Positions 31,567 through 41,840 of a DNA stretch of 64,000 nt are shown piece by piece. Within the stretch, counting starts at the first letter, position 1. Every line of letters begins with the position of its first letter. The DNA comes from Mycolicibacterium sp. CBMA 226. GTDB taxonomy: Bacteria; Actinomycetota; Actinomycetes; Mycobacteriales; Mycobacteriaceae. Location: positions 186,001 to 250,000 of the forward strand of contig NZ_VTGY01000007.1 in NCBI RefSeq assembly GCF_009729075.1. Direction: 5' to 3'. The notes beneath the pieces were generated by a model. The model ran no database searches, was not told where the DNA came from, and saw nothing but the letters and a program-made list of their open reading frames with translations. Made by a program: the position numbers and the translations under genes.

Positions 31567-32710
31567 CCGGCACAACCACCAATTCGTGCGGTTGGTTGTT
31601 CATCGACACACAGCCGTCATCGGTGACGACGACGATGTCCTCGATCCGGGCGCCCCACCGCCCCGCGAAATAGACACCAGGCTCGACGCTGAACGCCATG
31701 CCCGGCTCGAGCGTCAACCCATTGCCCGCCACGATATAGGGCTCTTCGTGCACCGAGAGCCCGATGCCGTGGCCGGTGCGGTGCACGAACACCTCAGCGA
31801 GCCCCTCGGCGGCCAGCACATCACGCGCGGCAGCGTCGATCTGCTCGGCGGTCATCCCGGGCCGGACCGCCGCCACCGCCGCCGCCTGCGCCTGTTGCAG
31901 CACCGAATACTGCTGCGCCACAACGGGATCGGGTTCGCCGATGCTGTAGGTCCTGGTGCAGTCCGAGTTGTAGCCGGGTTCGACCGGCCCGCCGATGTCG
32001 ACGACGACGATGTCGCCGACCTGGAGTTCACGGTCGGAGCATTCATGGTGTGGGTCCGCCCCGTTGGGCCCGGAGCCGACGATGATGAACGCCACTTCTG
32101 AATGTCCTTCGGCGACAATCGCTTCGGCGATGTCGGCGGCCACGTCGGCCTCGGTGCGGCCCGGCACCAGGAACTCGGGCACCCGCGCGTGCACCCGGTC
32201 GATGGCGGCGCCGGCCTTGGTCAGGGCGTCGATCTCGCTGGGGTCCTTGATCATTCGCAGCTGTCGCAGCACATCGGTGGCCAGCACCGGCACCGTGCCG
32301 AGTACCGCCGCCAGCGGCAGCAGGTGCAAGGCCGGCATCGCATCGGTGACTGCCACCAGGCCCTCAGGCAGCGCTGCAGCCACCAGCGCGTAGGGGTCGT
32401 CGCCGTCGACCCAATCCTGAACCGCCAGGCCCAGTTCCAGGATCGCCGACTCCTTCAGCGACGCCAGCTCCAACCGCGGCACCACGACCGTCGGCGTCGA
32501 GCCGTCGGCCGGCACCACCAGCGCCGTCAGCCGCTCGAAGGTCTGTGCGCGTGACCCCACCAGATAGCGGAGGTCGTACCCCGGCGTGATGACCAGGCCG
32601 GCCAGGCCGGCGGCATCGGCAGCCGCGGCGGCCGACCGCAGACGCGCGGCATAGACGTCGGTATTGAATCGCGCTGCTGTCACATTCCCCGTCGCTTCGC
32701 TCGCCCGCAT
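31559..32710 (-). CDS. M24B-family metallopeptidase (Xaa-Pro aminopeptidase type)
   Basis: The product has 383 residues. An N-terminal creatinase/prolidase-like domain (ALVVPADGSTPTVVVPRLEL) precedes the pita-bread catalytic domain. All five metal ligands can be seen: Asp in VVVDIGGPVE, Asp in YNSDCTRTY, His in HRTGHGIGLSVHE, Glu in FSVEPGVYF and Glu in RIEDIVVV. It removes N-terminal residues before proline, probably in peptide turnover. The neighbouring exonuclease and DUF4333 genes match the M. tuberculosis Rv2089c-Rv2091c block, where Rv2089c (PepE) is the same family. It starts 52 bp from the divergent exonuclease gene. Confidence 0.93.
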   Translation of the reverse strand: MRASEATGNVTAARFNTDVYAARLRSAAAAADAAGLAGLVITPGYDLRYLVGSRAQTFERLTALVVPADGSTPTVVVPRLELASLKESAILELGLAVQDWVDGDDPYALVAAALPEGLVAVTDAMPALHLLPLAAVLGTVPVLATDVLRQLRMIKDPSEIDALTKAGAAIDRVHARVPEFLVPGRTEADVAADIAEAIVAEGHSEVAFIIVGSGPNGADPHHECSDRELQVGDIVVVDIGGPVEPGYNSDCTRTYSIGEPDPVVAQQYSVLQQAQAAAVAAVRPGMTAEQIDAAARDVLAAEGLAEVFVHRTGHGIGLSVHEEPYIVAGNGLTLEPGMAFSVEPGVYFAGRWGARIEDIVVVTDDGCVSMNNQPHELVVVPVS

Positions 32711-32762
32711 GGCAATAGGCTAGTGCGATGCTGATCGATATCCGTGACAGGCGGGCCTGAAC

Positions 32763-33728
32763 ATGAACCAGCCCAGCGCGAGCCGGCCGATCCTGCTCCT
32801 CGACGGCGCCAGCATGTGGTTCCGCTCGTTCTTCGGGGTGCCATCCTCGATCACCGCGCCCGACGGCCGCCCCGTCAACGCGGTCCGTGGCTTCATCGAC
32901 AACATCGCGGCCCTGGTCACCCAGCACCGCCCCGGCCGCCTCGTGGTGTGCCTCGACCTGGATTGGCGGCCGCAGTGGCGCGTCGACCTGATCCCGTCCT
33001 ACAAGGCGCACCGGGTGCTCGAGGAGCACCCGGACGGTGAACCCGACATCGAGGAAGTGCCCGACGACCTGACGCCCCAGGTCGCGATGATCATGGAGCT
33101 GCTCGACGCGTTCGGCATCGCCACGGCGGGCGCACCGGGGTTCGAGGCCGACGACGTGCTCGGCACGCTGGCCACCCGGGAGCAGACCGACCCCGCGATC
33201 GTGGTCAGCGGCGACCGCGACCTGTTGCAACTCGCCAGCGATGACGGACCAGGAATCAGGGTGTTCTATATCGGGCGCGGCCTGACCAAGGCGGTGCTCT
33301 ACGGGCCCGCGGAGGTCGCCGAGACCTACGGGGTCCCGCTGGATCGCGCCGGTGCGGCCTACGCCGAGCTCGCCCTGATGCGCGGCGATGCCTCCGACGG
33401 TCTGCCGGGCGTCGCCGGCATCGGCGAGAAGACGGCGTCCACCCTGCTGCAGACCTACGGCTCGCTGGCCGCGATCGAGGCCGCGGCCCAGGATCCGACA
33501 TCGAAAATGCCTGTGGCGCAACGCAAGAAGTTACTGGCCGCCGCCGACTACATCACCGTTGCCCTACCGGTGGTCCTGGTCGCGACCGATGCGCCGGTGT
33601 CCATGTCGACCGAGTCCGACGCCCTGCCGCTGGTTGCCCGCGACCCACAGCGGGTGGCCGACCTCGCCGGCAAGTACGGCGTCACCAACTCCGTCGCGCG
33701 CCTCCAGAAGGCGCTCGACAAGCTGTAG
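32763..33728 (+). CDS. 5'-3' exonuclease (FEN-like, Rv2090 type)
   Basis: The product has 321 residues and resembles the stand-alone 5' nuclease domain of DNA polymerase I. Conserved acidic metal sites are visible in [39 protein letters not shown] and [12 protein letters not shown]. They are followed by the helix-hairpin-helix [22 protein letters not shown]. It probably removes flaps or primers during replication and repair. The ATG at 32763 is used. The product is convergent with the DUF4333 gene across a bidirectional terminator. Confidence 0.93.
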   Translation: MNQPSASRPILLLDGASMWFRSFFGVPSSITAPDGRPVNAVRGFIDNIAALVTQHRPGRLVVCLDLDWRPQWRVDLIPSYKAHRVLEEHPDGEPDIEEVPDDLTPQVAMIMELLDAFGIATAGAPGFEADDVLGTLATREQTDPAIVVSGDRDLLQLASDDGPGIRVFYIGRGLTKAVLYGPAEVAETYGVPLDRAGAAYAELALMRGDASDGLPGVAGIGEKTASTLLQTYGSLAAIEAAAQDPTSKMPVAQRKKLLAAADYITVALPVVLVATDAPVSMSTESDALPLVARDPQRVADLAGKYGVTNSVARLQKALDKL

Positions 33729-33740
33729 GGCGTGAGACGC

Positions 33741-33775
33741 AAAACTGCCCCTTTTCCAAGGAAAGGGGCAGTTTT
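33741..33775. terminator. bidirectional intrinsic terminator
   Basis: The arms AAAACTGCCCCTTT (33741-33754) and AAAGGGGCAGTTTT (33762-33775) are perfectly complementary around a 7-nt loop. Each strand ends with a short U-run (TTTT). It separates two convergent genes ending at 33728 and 33794, so it can serve both. Confidence 0.85.
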
Positions 33776-33793
33776 GGTGTGCGCGAGGGCCCG

Positions 33794-34534
33794 TTACTTC
33801 GGGCGGCCGACCTCGTAGGTGCCACTGTCGTCCTTGAAGGTGACCTTGACGGTGCGCTTGGTGCCATCGATGCTCACGTCGCAGTCGAAGGTCTGCCCGG
33901 ACTTGACCTCAGGGTCGGTGCCGTTGTTGCACTTGACGTCCTTGACGTTCTTGGCACCGTAGCCGTTGGTCTCGTCGGTGAGTATCTTCTGCACGCCCGA
34001 CTGCGCGGCGTTGATGTCAAGCTTCGTCGTGACGAAGAAACCGGGCCACAGGAACCCGAGGACGCCCACCACCGCAACGATCACCACGGCCACGACCCCG
34101 CCGATGATCAGCAGCGTCTTGCTACTGGCCTTCTTGGCGGCCGGCGCGCCGAACTGCTGGTCGAACTGCTGACCCGCGGCACCCTCACCGAACTGCGGCT
34201 GACCGTACTGTCCCGGCTGGCCGTACTGGGGCTGCCCGTACTGCGGTTGTCCGTACTGGGGCTGACCGTAGGCGCCCGGCTGCTGATACCCCGGCTGCGG
34301 GTAGCCGGGGTACTGCTGCTGGGGATAGCCCGGCACCTGCTGGGCCCCGGGCTGCGCGGCACCAGGCTGAACCCCCGGGTACTGCTGTTGGTACTGCTCC
34401 GGGTTGTAGGCCGGCTGCTGTCCCCACGCCGGGGCGGCAGTGGTCGGCTGCTCGGCGCCGGACGCCGGCTGACCCCAAGCGGGCTGCTGACCCTGCCACT
34501 GCTGTGACGGATCAGTTCCCTCTGGACCGCTCAT
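33794..34534 (-). CDS. DUF4333 protein with Gln/Pro/Tyr/Gly-rich N-terminus
   Basis: The product has 246 residues from the ATG at 34534. Residues 1 to about 135 are low-complexity and probably disordered, with tandem YGQPQ units ([20 protein letters not shown]). A membrane helix follows ([23 protein letters not shown]), then an extracellular DUF4333 domain of about 85 residues ([20 protein letters not shown]) with two cysteines (CNNG and FDCDV) placed for a disulfide. It matches M. tuberculosis Rv2091c in position. The function is unknown. A 181-bp gap to the divergent MBL gene holds only a weak inverted repeat (CACAC-N5-GTGTG near 34588). Confidence 0.88.
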   Translation of the reverse strand: MSGPEGTDPSQQWQGQQPAWGQPASGAEQPTTAAPAWGQQPAYNPEQYQQQYPGVQPGAAQPGAQQVPGYPQQQYPGYPQPGYQQPGAYGQPQYGQPQYGQPQYGQPGQYGQPQFGEGAAGQQFDQQFGAPAAKKASSKTLLIIGGVVAVVIVAVVGVLGFLWPGFFVTTKLDINAAQSGVQKILTDETNGYGAKNVKDVKCNNGTDPEVKSGQTFDCDVSIDGTKRTVKVTFKDDSGTYEVGRPK

Positions 34535-34715
34535 CGTCTCTCCTCGGTGCTCTACTACCCGGACATCATCCGGGCTGCTGGTCAACCACACTACCGGTGT
34601 GACCGTTTATGGATGACCTGCACAGTCTTCCGTGGCGCGCGTGTCTGGCCATCAGCTGACGAACGACCCGGCGTTTGTTCCAGCCGGAAGCATCGGTCGG
34701 CCTTACTCTCGCGGT

Positions 34716-35594
34716 ATGACGGACCAAATCCGGCTCGGCAACGCCATCCTCACCCGCGTCACGGAAATCCAGGTGCAGATTCCGACGTCACTGTGGCCGT
34801 CGACGCCGCCGGAGGCCTGGCACGCCGAGGCCGACCTCCTGACACCGAGGTTCTGGAACCCCGAGACCGGCCTGTTCCGCATCGCGATCCAGACCTGGGT
34901 GCTGCAGGTCGACGGGCTGACCATCGTCATCGACACCGGTGCGGGCAACGACCGGCACCGGCCGCACATGCAACCGCTCGATCACCTCAGCACGCCGTTC
35001 CTCGAAAACATGCGCGCCGCCGGCATCGACCCCGCTGACGTCGACGTCGTGCTCAACACGCACCTGCACACCGATCACGTCGGCTGGAACACCCAGCTGG
35101 TCGAAGGCGCCTGGGTACCCACGTTCCCCAACGCGCGCTACCTGATGCCCCAGGCCGACTACCGGTTCTTTGCGCCCGACAAGCCCGACACCACCGACGA
35201 GATGCGAACAGTGTTCGAGGACAGCATCGTCCCGGTCGCAGACCAGACCGAGCAGTTCTCCGGTGACTACCAGCTGAGCGATTCGGTGTGGCTACGCCCG
35301 GCGCCCGGCCACACGCCCGGCTCGTCGGTGCTGTGGCTCGATGCCGGCAGGCCGGCCGTGTTCGTCGGCGACCTGACTCATTGCCCGATCCAGATTCCCC
35401 GGCCGGACGATCCCTGTGCCTATGACGTCAATGCGGCCGAGGCGACCGTCACCCGCAAGCGGGTGTTCACCGAGGCGTCCCGGCGGCGGGCGGCGTTGGT
35501 CCCGGCGCACTATGCCGGCCACGGCGGCGCGACGATCGTGGCGCGCGGCGACCGGTTCATGGTCGACGACTGGCTGGATCTCAGCCTGGCCTGA
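34716..35594 (+). CDS. MBL-fold metallohydrolase
   Basis: The ATG at 34716 (MTDQIRLGNAILTRVTEI) gives 292 residues. The zinc-binding signature H-x-H-x-D-H is present in NTHLHTDHVGWN, followed by a later His in APGHTPGSSVLW, an Asp in VFVGDLTH, and a final His in ALVPAHYAGHGG. The set is that of an active two-metal hydrolase of the N-acyl-homoserine-lactonase/glyoxalase II-like branch. Its substrate is unknown. It converges on helY with 18 bp between the stop codons. Confidence 0.9.
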   Translation: MTDQIRLGNAILTRVTEIQVQIPTSLWPSTPPEAWHAEADLLTPRFWNPETGLFRIAIQTWVLQVDGLTIVIDTGAGNDRHRPHMQPLDHLSTPFLENMRAAGIDPADVDVVLNTHLHTDHVGWNTQLVEGAWVPTFPNARYLMPQADYRFFAPDKPDTTDEMRTVFEDSIVPVADQTEQFSGDYQLSDSVWLRPAPGHTPGSSVLWLDAGRPAVFVGDLTHCPIQIPRPDDPCAYDVNAAEATVTRKRVFTEASRRRAALVPAHYAGHGGATIVARGDRFMVDDWLDLSLA

Positions 35595-35612
35595 GCTCGG
35601 ACTGCCAGCTGG

Positions 35613-38468
35613 TCACATGGTGTCGATCGCGACGACGCCGCGACGCACCGCCCCGATGGCCCGCTTGGCCGTGACGCGCAGCTGCGGCGACGGCGCGGCG
35701 AGCCGCACCTGGTCCAGCAGATCCAGCACCTGCCGGCACCATCGCACGAAATCGCCTGCGGGCAGCGCATTTCCGTTGCCGTTGTCGGACATCAACAGCG
35801 CCGCCGTAAGGTCACCGTAGGTCGCCCAGCTGTACATCGCAGCGGCGAACCCGGCGTCGGGTTCGCGGCTGAACGGCAACCGGTGCCTGCGCTCGTCGGC
35901 CCTGATGTCGGTCCACAGCCGCCGGGTTTTCCCCAGGGCTTGTCGCACCTCGTCGGTGACCTGCTCGGCACCCGGGGGCACCGACGGACCATCGCCGCGC
36001 GATTCGAACAGCACCGCAGACAACACCGCGGCCAGTTCGGCCGGGTTCAGGCCGTCCCACACACCGCCGCGCAGGCACTCGGCGACCAGCAGGTCACTCT
36101 CGCTGTAGATCCGGGCGAGCAGCCGGCCGTCGTCGGTCACCGCGGGTTCGCCCTGGGCGCCTTCGATGAAGCCGCGCTCGCTGAGCAGCGACACGATGCG
36201 GTCGAACATGCGGGCCAGCGAGTTGGTGGCCGCGGCGACCTTCTGCTGCGTCTGGTCGTTGTCGCGTTCGATGCGTAAATACCGTTCGGCGGCACGTACT
36301 TTGGCTTCGCGGTCGGGAAACTGATGTGCGGGGTGACGGCGCATCTGCTCACGCAGACCCGCCAGCTCGGGATCGATGTCCGGTGTCGCCTCGGCCGATC
36401 CGCGACTACGCCGCACCGAGGGCACATCGAGCGCTTCGGCCGCCGACAGCAGCGCCGACGCCAGGTCGCGGCGCACCTTCGGCTGCCGGTGCTCCACCCG
36501 CTTGGGCAGCGACATGCTGCCCAGACGCTGCGACGTCCCCGCGTAGTCGGCGGCGGAAATCCTTCCCGCCCAACGATGTTCGGTCAACACCAGCGGCCGT
36601 GGATCGTCGGCGTCGAACGCCGGCTCCAGCACCACGGCCAGTCCGCTGCGGCGGCCCAGGCCGATGGCGATGACATCGCCACGTTTGAGCGAGGCCAGCG
36701 CATCGTTGATGCCTTTGCGCCGTGTCAGTCGGGACGCGCGCGACTGGGCCCGTTCGCGTTCGGTGATGCTCGCGCGCAGGCGGGCGTACTCGAGCACCGA
36801 GTTCCAATCGACACCCTGCGCTGAATCCGAACTCTCGCGTTGCTCGGCTGCAATCTCGGCGAGCATCCGCTCGCCGCGCTTGATGCCGCGCACCAGTCCG
36901 GTGACCGACCGGTCCGCCTGGTACTGCGCGAACGACATCTCCAGCAGTCGGTGCGCCGCGGCCGGCGTCATGTGCTGCACCAGGTTGATGGTCATGTTGT
37001 ATGACGGCGCAAAGGAACTGCGCAGCGGGAACGTTCGGGTCGACGCCAGGCCGGCAACCTGGGCGGGATCGGCCATTTCGTCGGTGGCGTGCCACAGGAC
37101 GACGGCGTGGCCCTCGACATCGATGCCGCGGCGCCCCGCGCGGCCCGTCAGCTGCGTGTACTCCCCCGGCGTCAACGGGGCGTGCTGCTCGCCGTTGTAC
37201 TTGACCAGCCGTTCGAGCACGACGGTGCGGGCCGGCATGTTGATGCCCAGAGCCAGTGTCTCCGTGGCGAACACGGCCTTGACCAGTCCCGCGGTGAACA
37301 GCTCCTCGACGGTGTGCCGGAACACCGGCAGCAACCCGGCGTGGTGGGCGGCCAGGCCGCGCAGCAGGCCTTCGCGCCATTCGTGATAGTCGAGCACCAC
37401 CAGGTCGGACTCGGCCAGATCGGCACAGCGCCGGTCGACGATCTCGGCGATCCGGTCGCGTTCCGCCTTGTTGGTCAGCCGCACCGCCGAACGCAGGCAC
37501 TGCTTGACCGCGGCGTCGCACCCGGCGCGGGAGAACACGAACGTGATGGCAGGCAGCAGCCCGGCCTGGTCCAGCGTGCCGATGACGTCGGGCCGGCTGG
37601 GCGGCCGGTACATGGCGGGGCGGCCGCCAGAACCTCCGCGGCCATCTCGGCCACGCCCGCGCGGCTGCCAGTCCATCAGCCGGTCGGCTTCCCGACGATG
37701 CGCGATGTGCCGCAACAACTCCGGGTCGACACGCGCCTTCCCCTTGCCGGGGGCCGCGCCCTTGGACAGGTCGAACAGGTCGAAGAGCCGCTTGCCCACC
37801 AGCATGTGCTGCCACAGCGGCACCGGGCGGTGCTCGTCGACGACGACGGTCGTGTCACCGCGGACGGTCTGGATCCAGCCACCGAATTCCTCGGCATTGC
37901 TCACCGTCGCCGAAAGGCTGACCAGCCGCACTTCCTCCGGCAGGTGCAGGATCACCTCTTCCCACACCGCACCACGCATGCGGTCGGCCAGGAAGTGCAC
38001 CTCGTCCATGACGACGTAGGCCAGGCCGTGCAGCGCATGCGAATCGGCGTAGAGCATGTTGCGCAGCACTTCGGTGGTCATCACCACGATGTCGGCGTCA
38101 CCGTTGATCGCCTGGTCACCGGTCAGCAGGCCGATGCGTTCGGGGCCGTAGCGGGCGACCAGATCGTTGTGTTTCTGGTTGCTCAGCGCCTTGATGGGCG
38201 TGGTGTAGAAACACTTCCGGCCGGCCGCGAGCGCCAGGTGCACCGCGAATTCGCCGACGACGGTCTTGCCGGCACCGGTCGGGGCGCAGACGAGGACGCC
38301 CCGGCCGTTCTCGAGCGCCGCACAGGCCTTGGTCTGAAAGCCGTCAAGGGTGAACGACAGACCCGCGGCGAAGTCGCGCAACTGCGGACCGGGCTCGATG
38401 TCAACGGATACCGCCGCGTCCGTCGGGATCGGCGGCTCCGCCGCCCGAAACTCAGGTGGCGTCGTCAT
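35613..38468 (-). CDS. helY: HelY, Ski2-like DExH RNA helicase
   Basis: The product has 951 residues. Two RecA-like domains carry Q-motif [17 protein letters not shown], Walker [16 protein letters not shown], the DExH box [30 protein letters not shown], and motif [18 protein letters not shown] winged-helix and a C-terminal DSHCT-like domain follow ([20 protein letters not shown], ending [13 protein letters not shown]). It is an ATP-dependent RNA/DNA helicase. It overlaps tatC by 17 bp and is the last gene of the paf-tat-helY run, as in M. tuberculosis (Rv2092c). Confidence 0.95.
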   Translation of the reverse strand: MTTPPEFRAAEPPIPTDAAVSVDIEPGPQLRDFAAGLSFTLDGFQTKACAALENGRGVLVCAPTGAGKTVVGEFAVHLALAAGRKCFYTTPIKALSNQKHNDLVARYGPERIGLLTGDQAINGDADIVVMTTEVLRNMLYADSHALHGLAYVVMDEVHFLADRMRGAVWEEVILHLPEEVRLVSLSATVSNAEEFGGWIQTVRGDTTVVVDEHRPVPLWQHMLVGKRLFDLFDLSKGAAPGKGKARVDPELLRHIAHRREADRLMDWQPRGRGRDGRGGSGGRPAMYRPPSRPDVIGTLDQAGLLPAITFVFSRAGCDAAVKQCLRSAVRLTNKAERDRIAEIVDRRCADLAESDLVVLDYHEWREGLLRGLAAHHAGLLPVFRHTVEELFTAGLVKAVFATETLALGINMPARTVVLERLVKYNGEQHAPLTPGEYTQLTGRAGRRGIDVEGHAVVLWHATDEMADPAQVAGLASTRTFPLRSSFAPSYNMTINLVQHMTPAAAHRLLEMSFAQYQADRSVTGLVRGIKRGERMLAEIAAEQRESSDSAQGVDWNSVLEYARLRASITERERAQSRASRLTRRKGINDALASLKRGDVIAIGLGRRSGLAVVLEPAFDADDPRPLVLTEHRWAGRISAADYAGTSQRLGSMSLPKRVEHRQPKVRRDLASALLSAAEALDVPSVRRSRGSAEATPDIDPELAGLREQMRRHPAHQFPDREAKVRAAERYLRIERDNDQTQQKVAAATNSLARMFDRIVSLLSERGFIEGAQGEPAVTDDGRLLARIYSESDLLVAECLRGGVWDGLNPAELAAVLSAVLFESRGDGPSVPPGAEQVTDEVRQALGKTRRLWTDIRADERRHRLPFSREPDAGFAAAMYSWATYGDLTAALLMSDNGNGNALPAGDFVRWCRQVLDLLDQVRLAAPSPQLRVTAKRAIGAVRRGVVAIDTM

Positions 38469-39399
38469 CGATGGTCAGCCGGGTCGGGGTGGGCACGGCA
38501 GATGGCGCATCGATGGGTTCGACGGGCCCGATCGGGGCGGCCTCGTCGTCGGGAACGGCCTCGGCCTCGCGCCGGGCCTTGCGCCGGTCGTGGAGCCGCG
38601 CCACCTGGATCGACATCTCCAGCAGGACCGTCAACGCCAGCGACAGCGCCAGCATCGAGAACGGATCCGAGCCGGGCGTCACGAACGCGGCGAACACGAA
38701 CAGGCCGAAGATCAGCCCGCGGCGCCAGGCCTTGAGCTTCTCGTAGGTGAGCACGCCGACCAGGTTCAGCATGATGATCAGCAGCGGGAATTCGAAGCTG
38801 ATGCCGAACACGATCAGCAGGTTGATGAGGAAGCCGAAGTACTGCTCACCGGACAGCGCAGTGATCTGCACGTCACTGCCGACGGTCAGCAGGAACGACA
38901 GGGCCGTCGACAGCACGACGTAAGCCATGACCGCACCGGAGACGAAGAGCAGCGCGCCGACGCCGACGAACAGCGACGCGAACCGGCGTTCCTTCTTGTA
39001 CAGGCCGGGCGTGATGAACGCCCAGATCTGGTACAGCCACACCGGGCAGGCCAGGATGACGCCCGCCGCCATGCCGACTTTGAGCCGCAGCATGAACTGG
39101 TCGAACGGCGCCGTCGCGAGCAGCCGGCAGGCACCGTCCGGTGCGATCGACGCACGTGACGAGGCGGGCAGCGAACAGTACGGGCCGCGGAGCCAGTCGC
39201 CGAGACTCGGAAGACCGAAGAAACCGTGCTCGTACCAGAGGAAGCCGATGACCGTGGTCAACAAGACCGCGATGACCGAGATCAGCAGCCGGGTCCGCAG
39301 CTCTTCGAGATGGTCGACGAGCGACATGGTGCCGTCGGGGTTGACCCGCGACCGTCGGCGGCGCGGGTCAAGCTTTCGGAAGATTCCAGTTACTGGCAC
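38452..39399 (-). CDS. tatC: Sec-independent protein translocase TatC
   Basis: TatC is the twin-arginine signal receptor of the Tat export machine. The 315-residue product has six membrane helices. The conserved N-terminal [14 protein letters not shown] carries the receptor-site Glu, and [15 protein letters not shown] carries the intramembrane Glu. An alanine/proline-rich acidic tail of about 40 residues follows. It starts with GTG at 39399. TatA is encoded 61 bp upstream and no TatB is seen in the window. The cupin at 45224 may be a local Tat substrate. Confidence 0.96.
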   Translation of the reverse strand: MPVTGIFRKLDPRRRRSRVNPDGTMSLVDHLEELRTRLLISVIAVLLTTVIGFLWYEHGFFGLPSLGDWLRGPYCSLPASSRASIAPDGACRLLATAPFDQFMLRLKVGMAAGVILACPVWLYQIWAFITPGLYKKERRFASLFVGVGALLFVSGAVMAYVVLSTALSFLLTVGSDVQITALSGEQYFGFLINLLIVFGISFEFPLLIIMLNLVGVLTYEKLKAWRRGLIFGLFVFAAFVTPGSDPFSMLALSLALTVLLEMSIQVARLHDRRKARREAEAVPDDEAAPIGPVEPIDAPSAVPTPTRLTIDDDAT

Positions 39400-39460
39400 G
39401 TGAGTGTGAGATGAGCCGACCGCCGCGTGCGCTGGGCTCGCGGCGGGATCACGGCAAAGG

Positions 39461-39730
39461 TCAGGCCGGGTGCTTGTCCGCGGCGTCCGGCGCCGGCTGC
39501 GGTGCAGGTGCGGGTGCCGGGTTCTCTACGCGCTCAGCAGTGATCGGACGCGGTGCGGGCTGCGAAGTGGGCTGCTCCGAACCATCCGACTGCATTTCCT
39601 TCAACTCGGACTTGAAGATGCGCATCGACTTACCAAGCGAACGCGCGGCGTCCGGCAGCTTCTTCGCGCCGAAGAGCAGCACGAACACCGCGATGACGAT
39701 CAACCAGTGCCACGGTTGCAAACCGCCCAA
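39461..39730 (-). CDS. tatA: Sec-independent protein translocase TatA
   Basis: The product has 89 residues: a short membrane helix ([14 protein letters not shown]), the FG hinge and amphipathic helix [20 protein letters not shown], then a Pro/Ala-rich tail. Together with TatC it forms the pore for folded proteins. The only good start is TTG at 39730, placed 6 nt after a perfect GGAGGTGA ribosome binding site. It gives the same N-terminus as other mycobacterial TatA proteins, so a rare TTG start is convincing. Confidence 0.95.
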   Translation of the reverse strand: MGGLQPWHWLIVIAVFVLLFGAKKLPDAARSLGKSMRIFKSELKEMQSDGSEQPTSQPAPRPITAERVENPAPAPAPQPAPDAADKHPA

Positions 39731-39761
39731 TTTGGGTCACCTCCAGAAGTTGAGGCCGAGT

Positions 39762-40742
39762 CTACTCGCCAGGGCCGGGTTCATATGCCGCCAGCGCCGC
39801 CACCGCGGACTCCCGCACACGGTCGGCGAGCGCCGGCGGGTCCAGGACCCGGACCGCCGAACCGAAACCGAGGACGAAGCGGGCCATCCAGTCGACCGAT
39901 GCGTAGGTCATGGTGGCTTCCCAGCTGCCGTCGGGAATGTCGCGCTGCACGGCCAGCGGGTAGTAGTCGAACATCCACGACGCCGACGAATCGATCAGCA
40001 GGGTCGCCACCGGAAGCGTCGGGTCGGCGGTCTCCGGCGAGAACAGCGACGTATCCGGCCCGGCCTGCACGGCGGGCGCCGGCGGTGCGGCGGGCTCATC
40101 CAGGGCGGTGGCGTCGACGATGCGGTCGAAGCGGAACAACCGCACGCCCTCGGCGGTGCGGCACCACGCCTCGAGGTAGCTGTGGTCACCGATCAGGGCC
40201 ACCCGGATCGGGTCGACGACGCGCTGCGAGACGGTGTCGTGCGAAGCGGAGTAGTACTCGAGAGACAGCGCCCGTTTGGTGCGGACCGCGGCCCGCACCG
40301 CCGCCGTCGCCTTGTTCTCGACATCACTTCCGGAGTCCGGGGCCGGCACCGACGCTGCGGTCGCTCCCGCAGTGCCCGCGGCTGCCTCGATCTTGGCGAT
40401 GACGCTGCGCGCCACATCGGGGTCGACGACACCGGGCACGTCGACCAGCGCGCGTAGCGCCATCAGCACACCGGTGGCCTCCGGCGAGGTGAGCCGCAGC
40501 GCGCGGTCCATCCCGGCCGAGAAGATCACCTCGATGGTGTCGCCCTCGAAGTCGAGGTCGATCAGTTCTCCGGGACCGCCCCCGGGCAGCCCGCAGACGA
40601 ACAGCTGCCAGAGGTCGGCCTCCAGCTGCTTGCGCGTCACGCCGAGGTCAGCGGCGGCCTTCGTGTGGCTGACCCGCGGATTGGCCTGGAAATACGGGAC
40701 CATGTTCAACAGCCGCACGAGGCGGGTCGACACGTTGCTCAT
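39762..40742 (-). CDS. pafC: PafC, WYL-domain transcriptional activator
   Basis: The product has 326 residues. The N-terminus is a winged helix-turn-helix (TRLVRLLNMVPYFQANPRVSHTKAAADLGVTRKQ), and a WYL domain (LEYYSASHDTVSQRVVDPIRVALIGDHSYLEAWC) spans about residues 140-210. A WCX C-terminal domain follows. With PafB it forms the LexA-independent DNA-damage regulator of mycobacteria. It is encoded 31 bp after pafB in the paf-tat-helY run. Confidence 0.95.
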   Translation of the reverse strand: MSNVSTRLVRLLNMVPYFQANPRVSHTKAAADLGVTRKQLEADLWQLFVCGLPGGGPGELIDLDFEGDTIEVIFSAGMDRALRLTSPEATGVLMALRALVDVPGVVDPDVARSVIAKIEAAAGTAGATAASVPAPDSGSDVENKATAAVRAAVRTKRALSLEYYSASHDTVSQRVVDPIRVALIGDHSYLEAWCRTAEGVRLFRFDRIVDATALDEPAAPPAPAVQAGPDTSLFSPETADPTLPVATLLIDSSASWMFDYYPLAVQRDIPDGSWEATMTYASVDWMARFVLGFGSAVRVLDPPALADRVRESAVAALAAYEPGPGE

Positions 40743-40773
40743 GCGCGATCCGCCTGCGCTACTCGCTGGATGC

Positions 40774-41769
40774 TCACGATTGAAGCCTTTCCCCCGCCTG
40801 CGCCCGCAACCGACCGATCACGTTGTCCCGCAATGTCTTCGGCTCCAGCACGACAGCGTCGGCGCCGTAGCCGGCGATCTCCCGGGCCAGCCGGTCGACC
40901 ATGCCGATGTCGACGACGATCTCGTCGCCCCTGCGCGCGCCGCGCGCACTGGGTGACGTGCCGACGGCCTGCCGCCGCAGCGCCGTCGCCCGTCCCTCCG
41001 CGACCCAGATCCGCGCCTGCTCGCCGGCCGGCCACTCGGCGACCGCGCGATGCACGATGTCCCGCAGGTTGACGCCGTCGGGCCGGGTGACCGCATGGTC
41101 GGGCCCCACGGCGCGTACCTGGCCGGCGATGCGCGATACCCGGAAGGTGCGCGCGTCGTTGCGATCCCGGTCGTGGCCGACGACGTACCAGCGGCCGCGA
41201 TAGGTGACCACGCCCCAGGGCTCCAGGGTGCGGTCGACGTATGGCGCGCTCCGGTTGGGGCGGTGCGCGAACTGCACGGCGCGGCCGGAGTCGATGGCGG
41301 ACAACAGAATTCCCAGAGCCTCCTCGGAACCACGCAGGCCCTGCGTGGTTCCGGTGGTGATCGCGACGCCGGCGTCGGACGCGTCGACGTCCACGCCGGC
41401 CGCCCGCAGCTTCAGCAGCGCGCTCTGTGTCGCGGTGACCATCTCCTGCGACTCCCACAGCTGGGTGGCGATCGCGACGACAGCTCTTTCGTCGCCGGTC
41501 AGCTCGACCGGCGGCAGCTCGTAGGCGGTGCGATTGATGCGGTACCCGTCGTTGACGTCCATCATCGAGGCGCGGCCGGTCTCCAGCGGGATGCCGAGGT
41601 CGCGCAGCTCGTTCTTGTCGCGTTCGAACATCCGGGAGAACGCCTCGTCGGTCGGCGGGTCCTGGTAGCCGGTGACGTTGGCCCGGATCTGCTCCGCCGA
41701 CAGGTAGCTACGGGTGGACAGGAGCGCAATGACGAGGTTCATCAACCGCTCAACCTTGGACGTCGTCAC
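40774..41769 (-). CDS. pafB: PafB, WYL-domain transcriptional activator
   Basis: The product has 331 residues from the GTG at 41769 (VTTSKVERLMNL), which gives the N-terminus of other PafB proteins; a TTG two codons upstream (41775) is also open. Layout is an HTH (VIALLSTRSYLSAEQIRANV), a WYL domain (QFAHRPNRSAPYVDRTLEPWGVVTYRGRWYVVGHDRD), and a WCX domain. It acts with PafC as a heterodimer that switches on the main DNA-damage regulon when single-stranded DNA is present. It is encoded between pafA and pafC. Confidence 0.95.
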   Translation of the reverse strand: MTTSKVERLMNLVIALLSTRSYLSAEQIRANVTGYQDPPTDEAFSRMFERDKNELRDLGIPLETGRASMMDVNDGYRINRTAYELPPVELTGDERAVVAIATQLWESQEMVTATQSALLKLRAAGVDVDASDAGVAITTGTTQGLRGSEEALGILLSAIDSGRAVQFAHRPNRSAPYVDRTLEPWGVVTYRGRWYVVGHDRDRNDARTFRVSRIAGQVRAVGPDHAVTRPDGVNLRDIVHRAVAEWPAGEQARIWVAEGRATALRRQAVGTSPSARGARRGDEIVVDIGMVDRLAREIAGYGADAVVLEPKTLRDNVIGRLRAQAGERLQS

Positions 41770-41840
41770 GTCCAATAGACTAGGTGGTTAGCGTGGGCTG
41801 CCCGGCATTGGCGCGCCCGCCGCAAACCCGGCGGCGCGGC

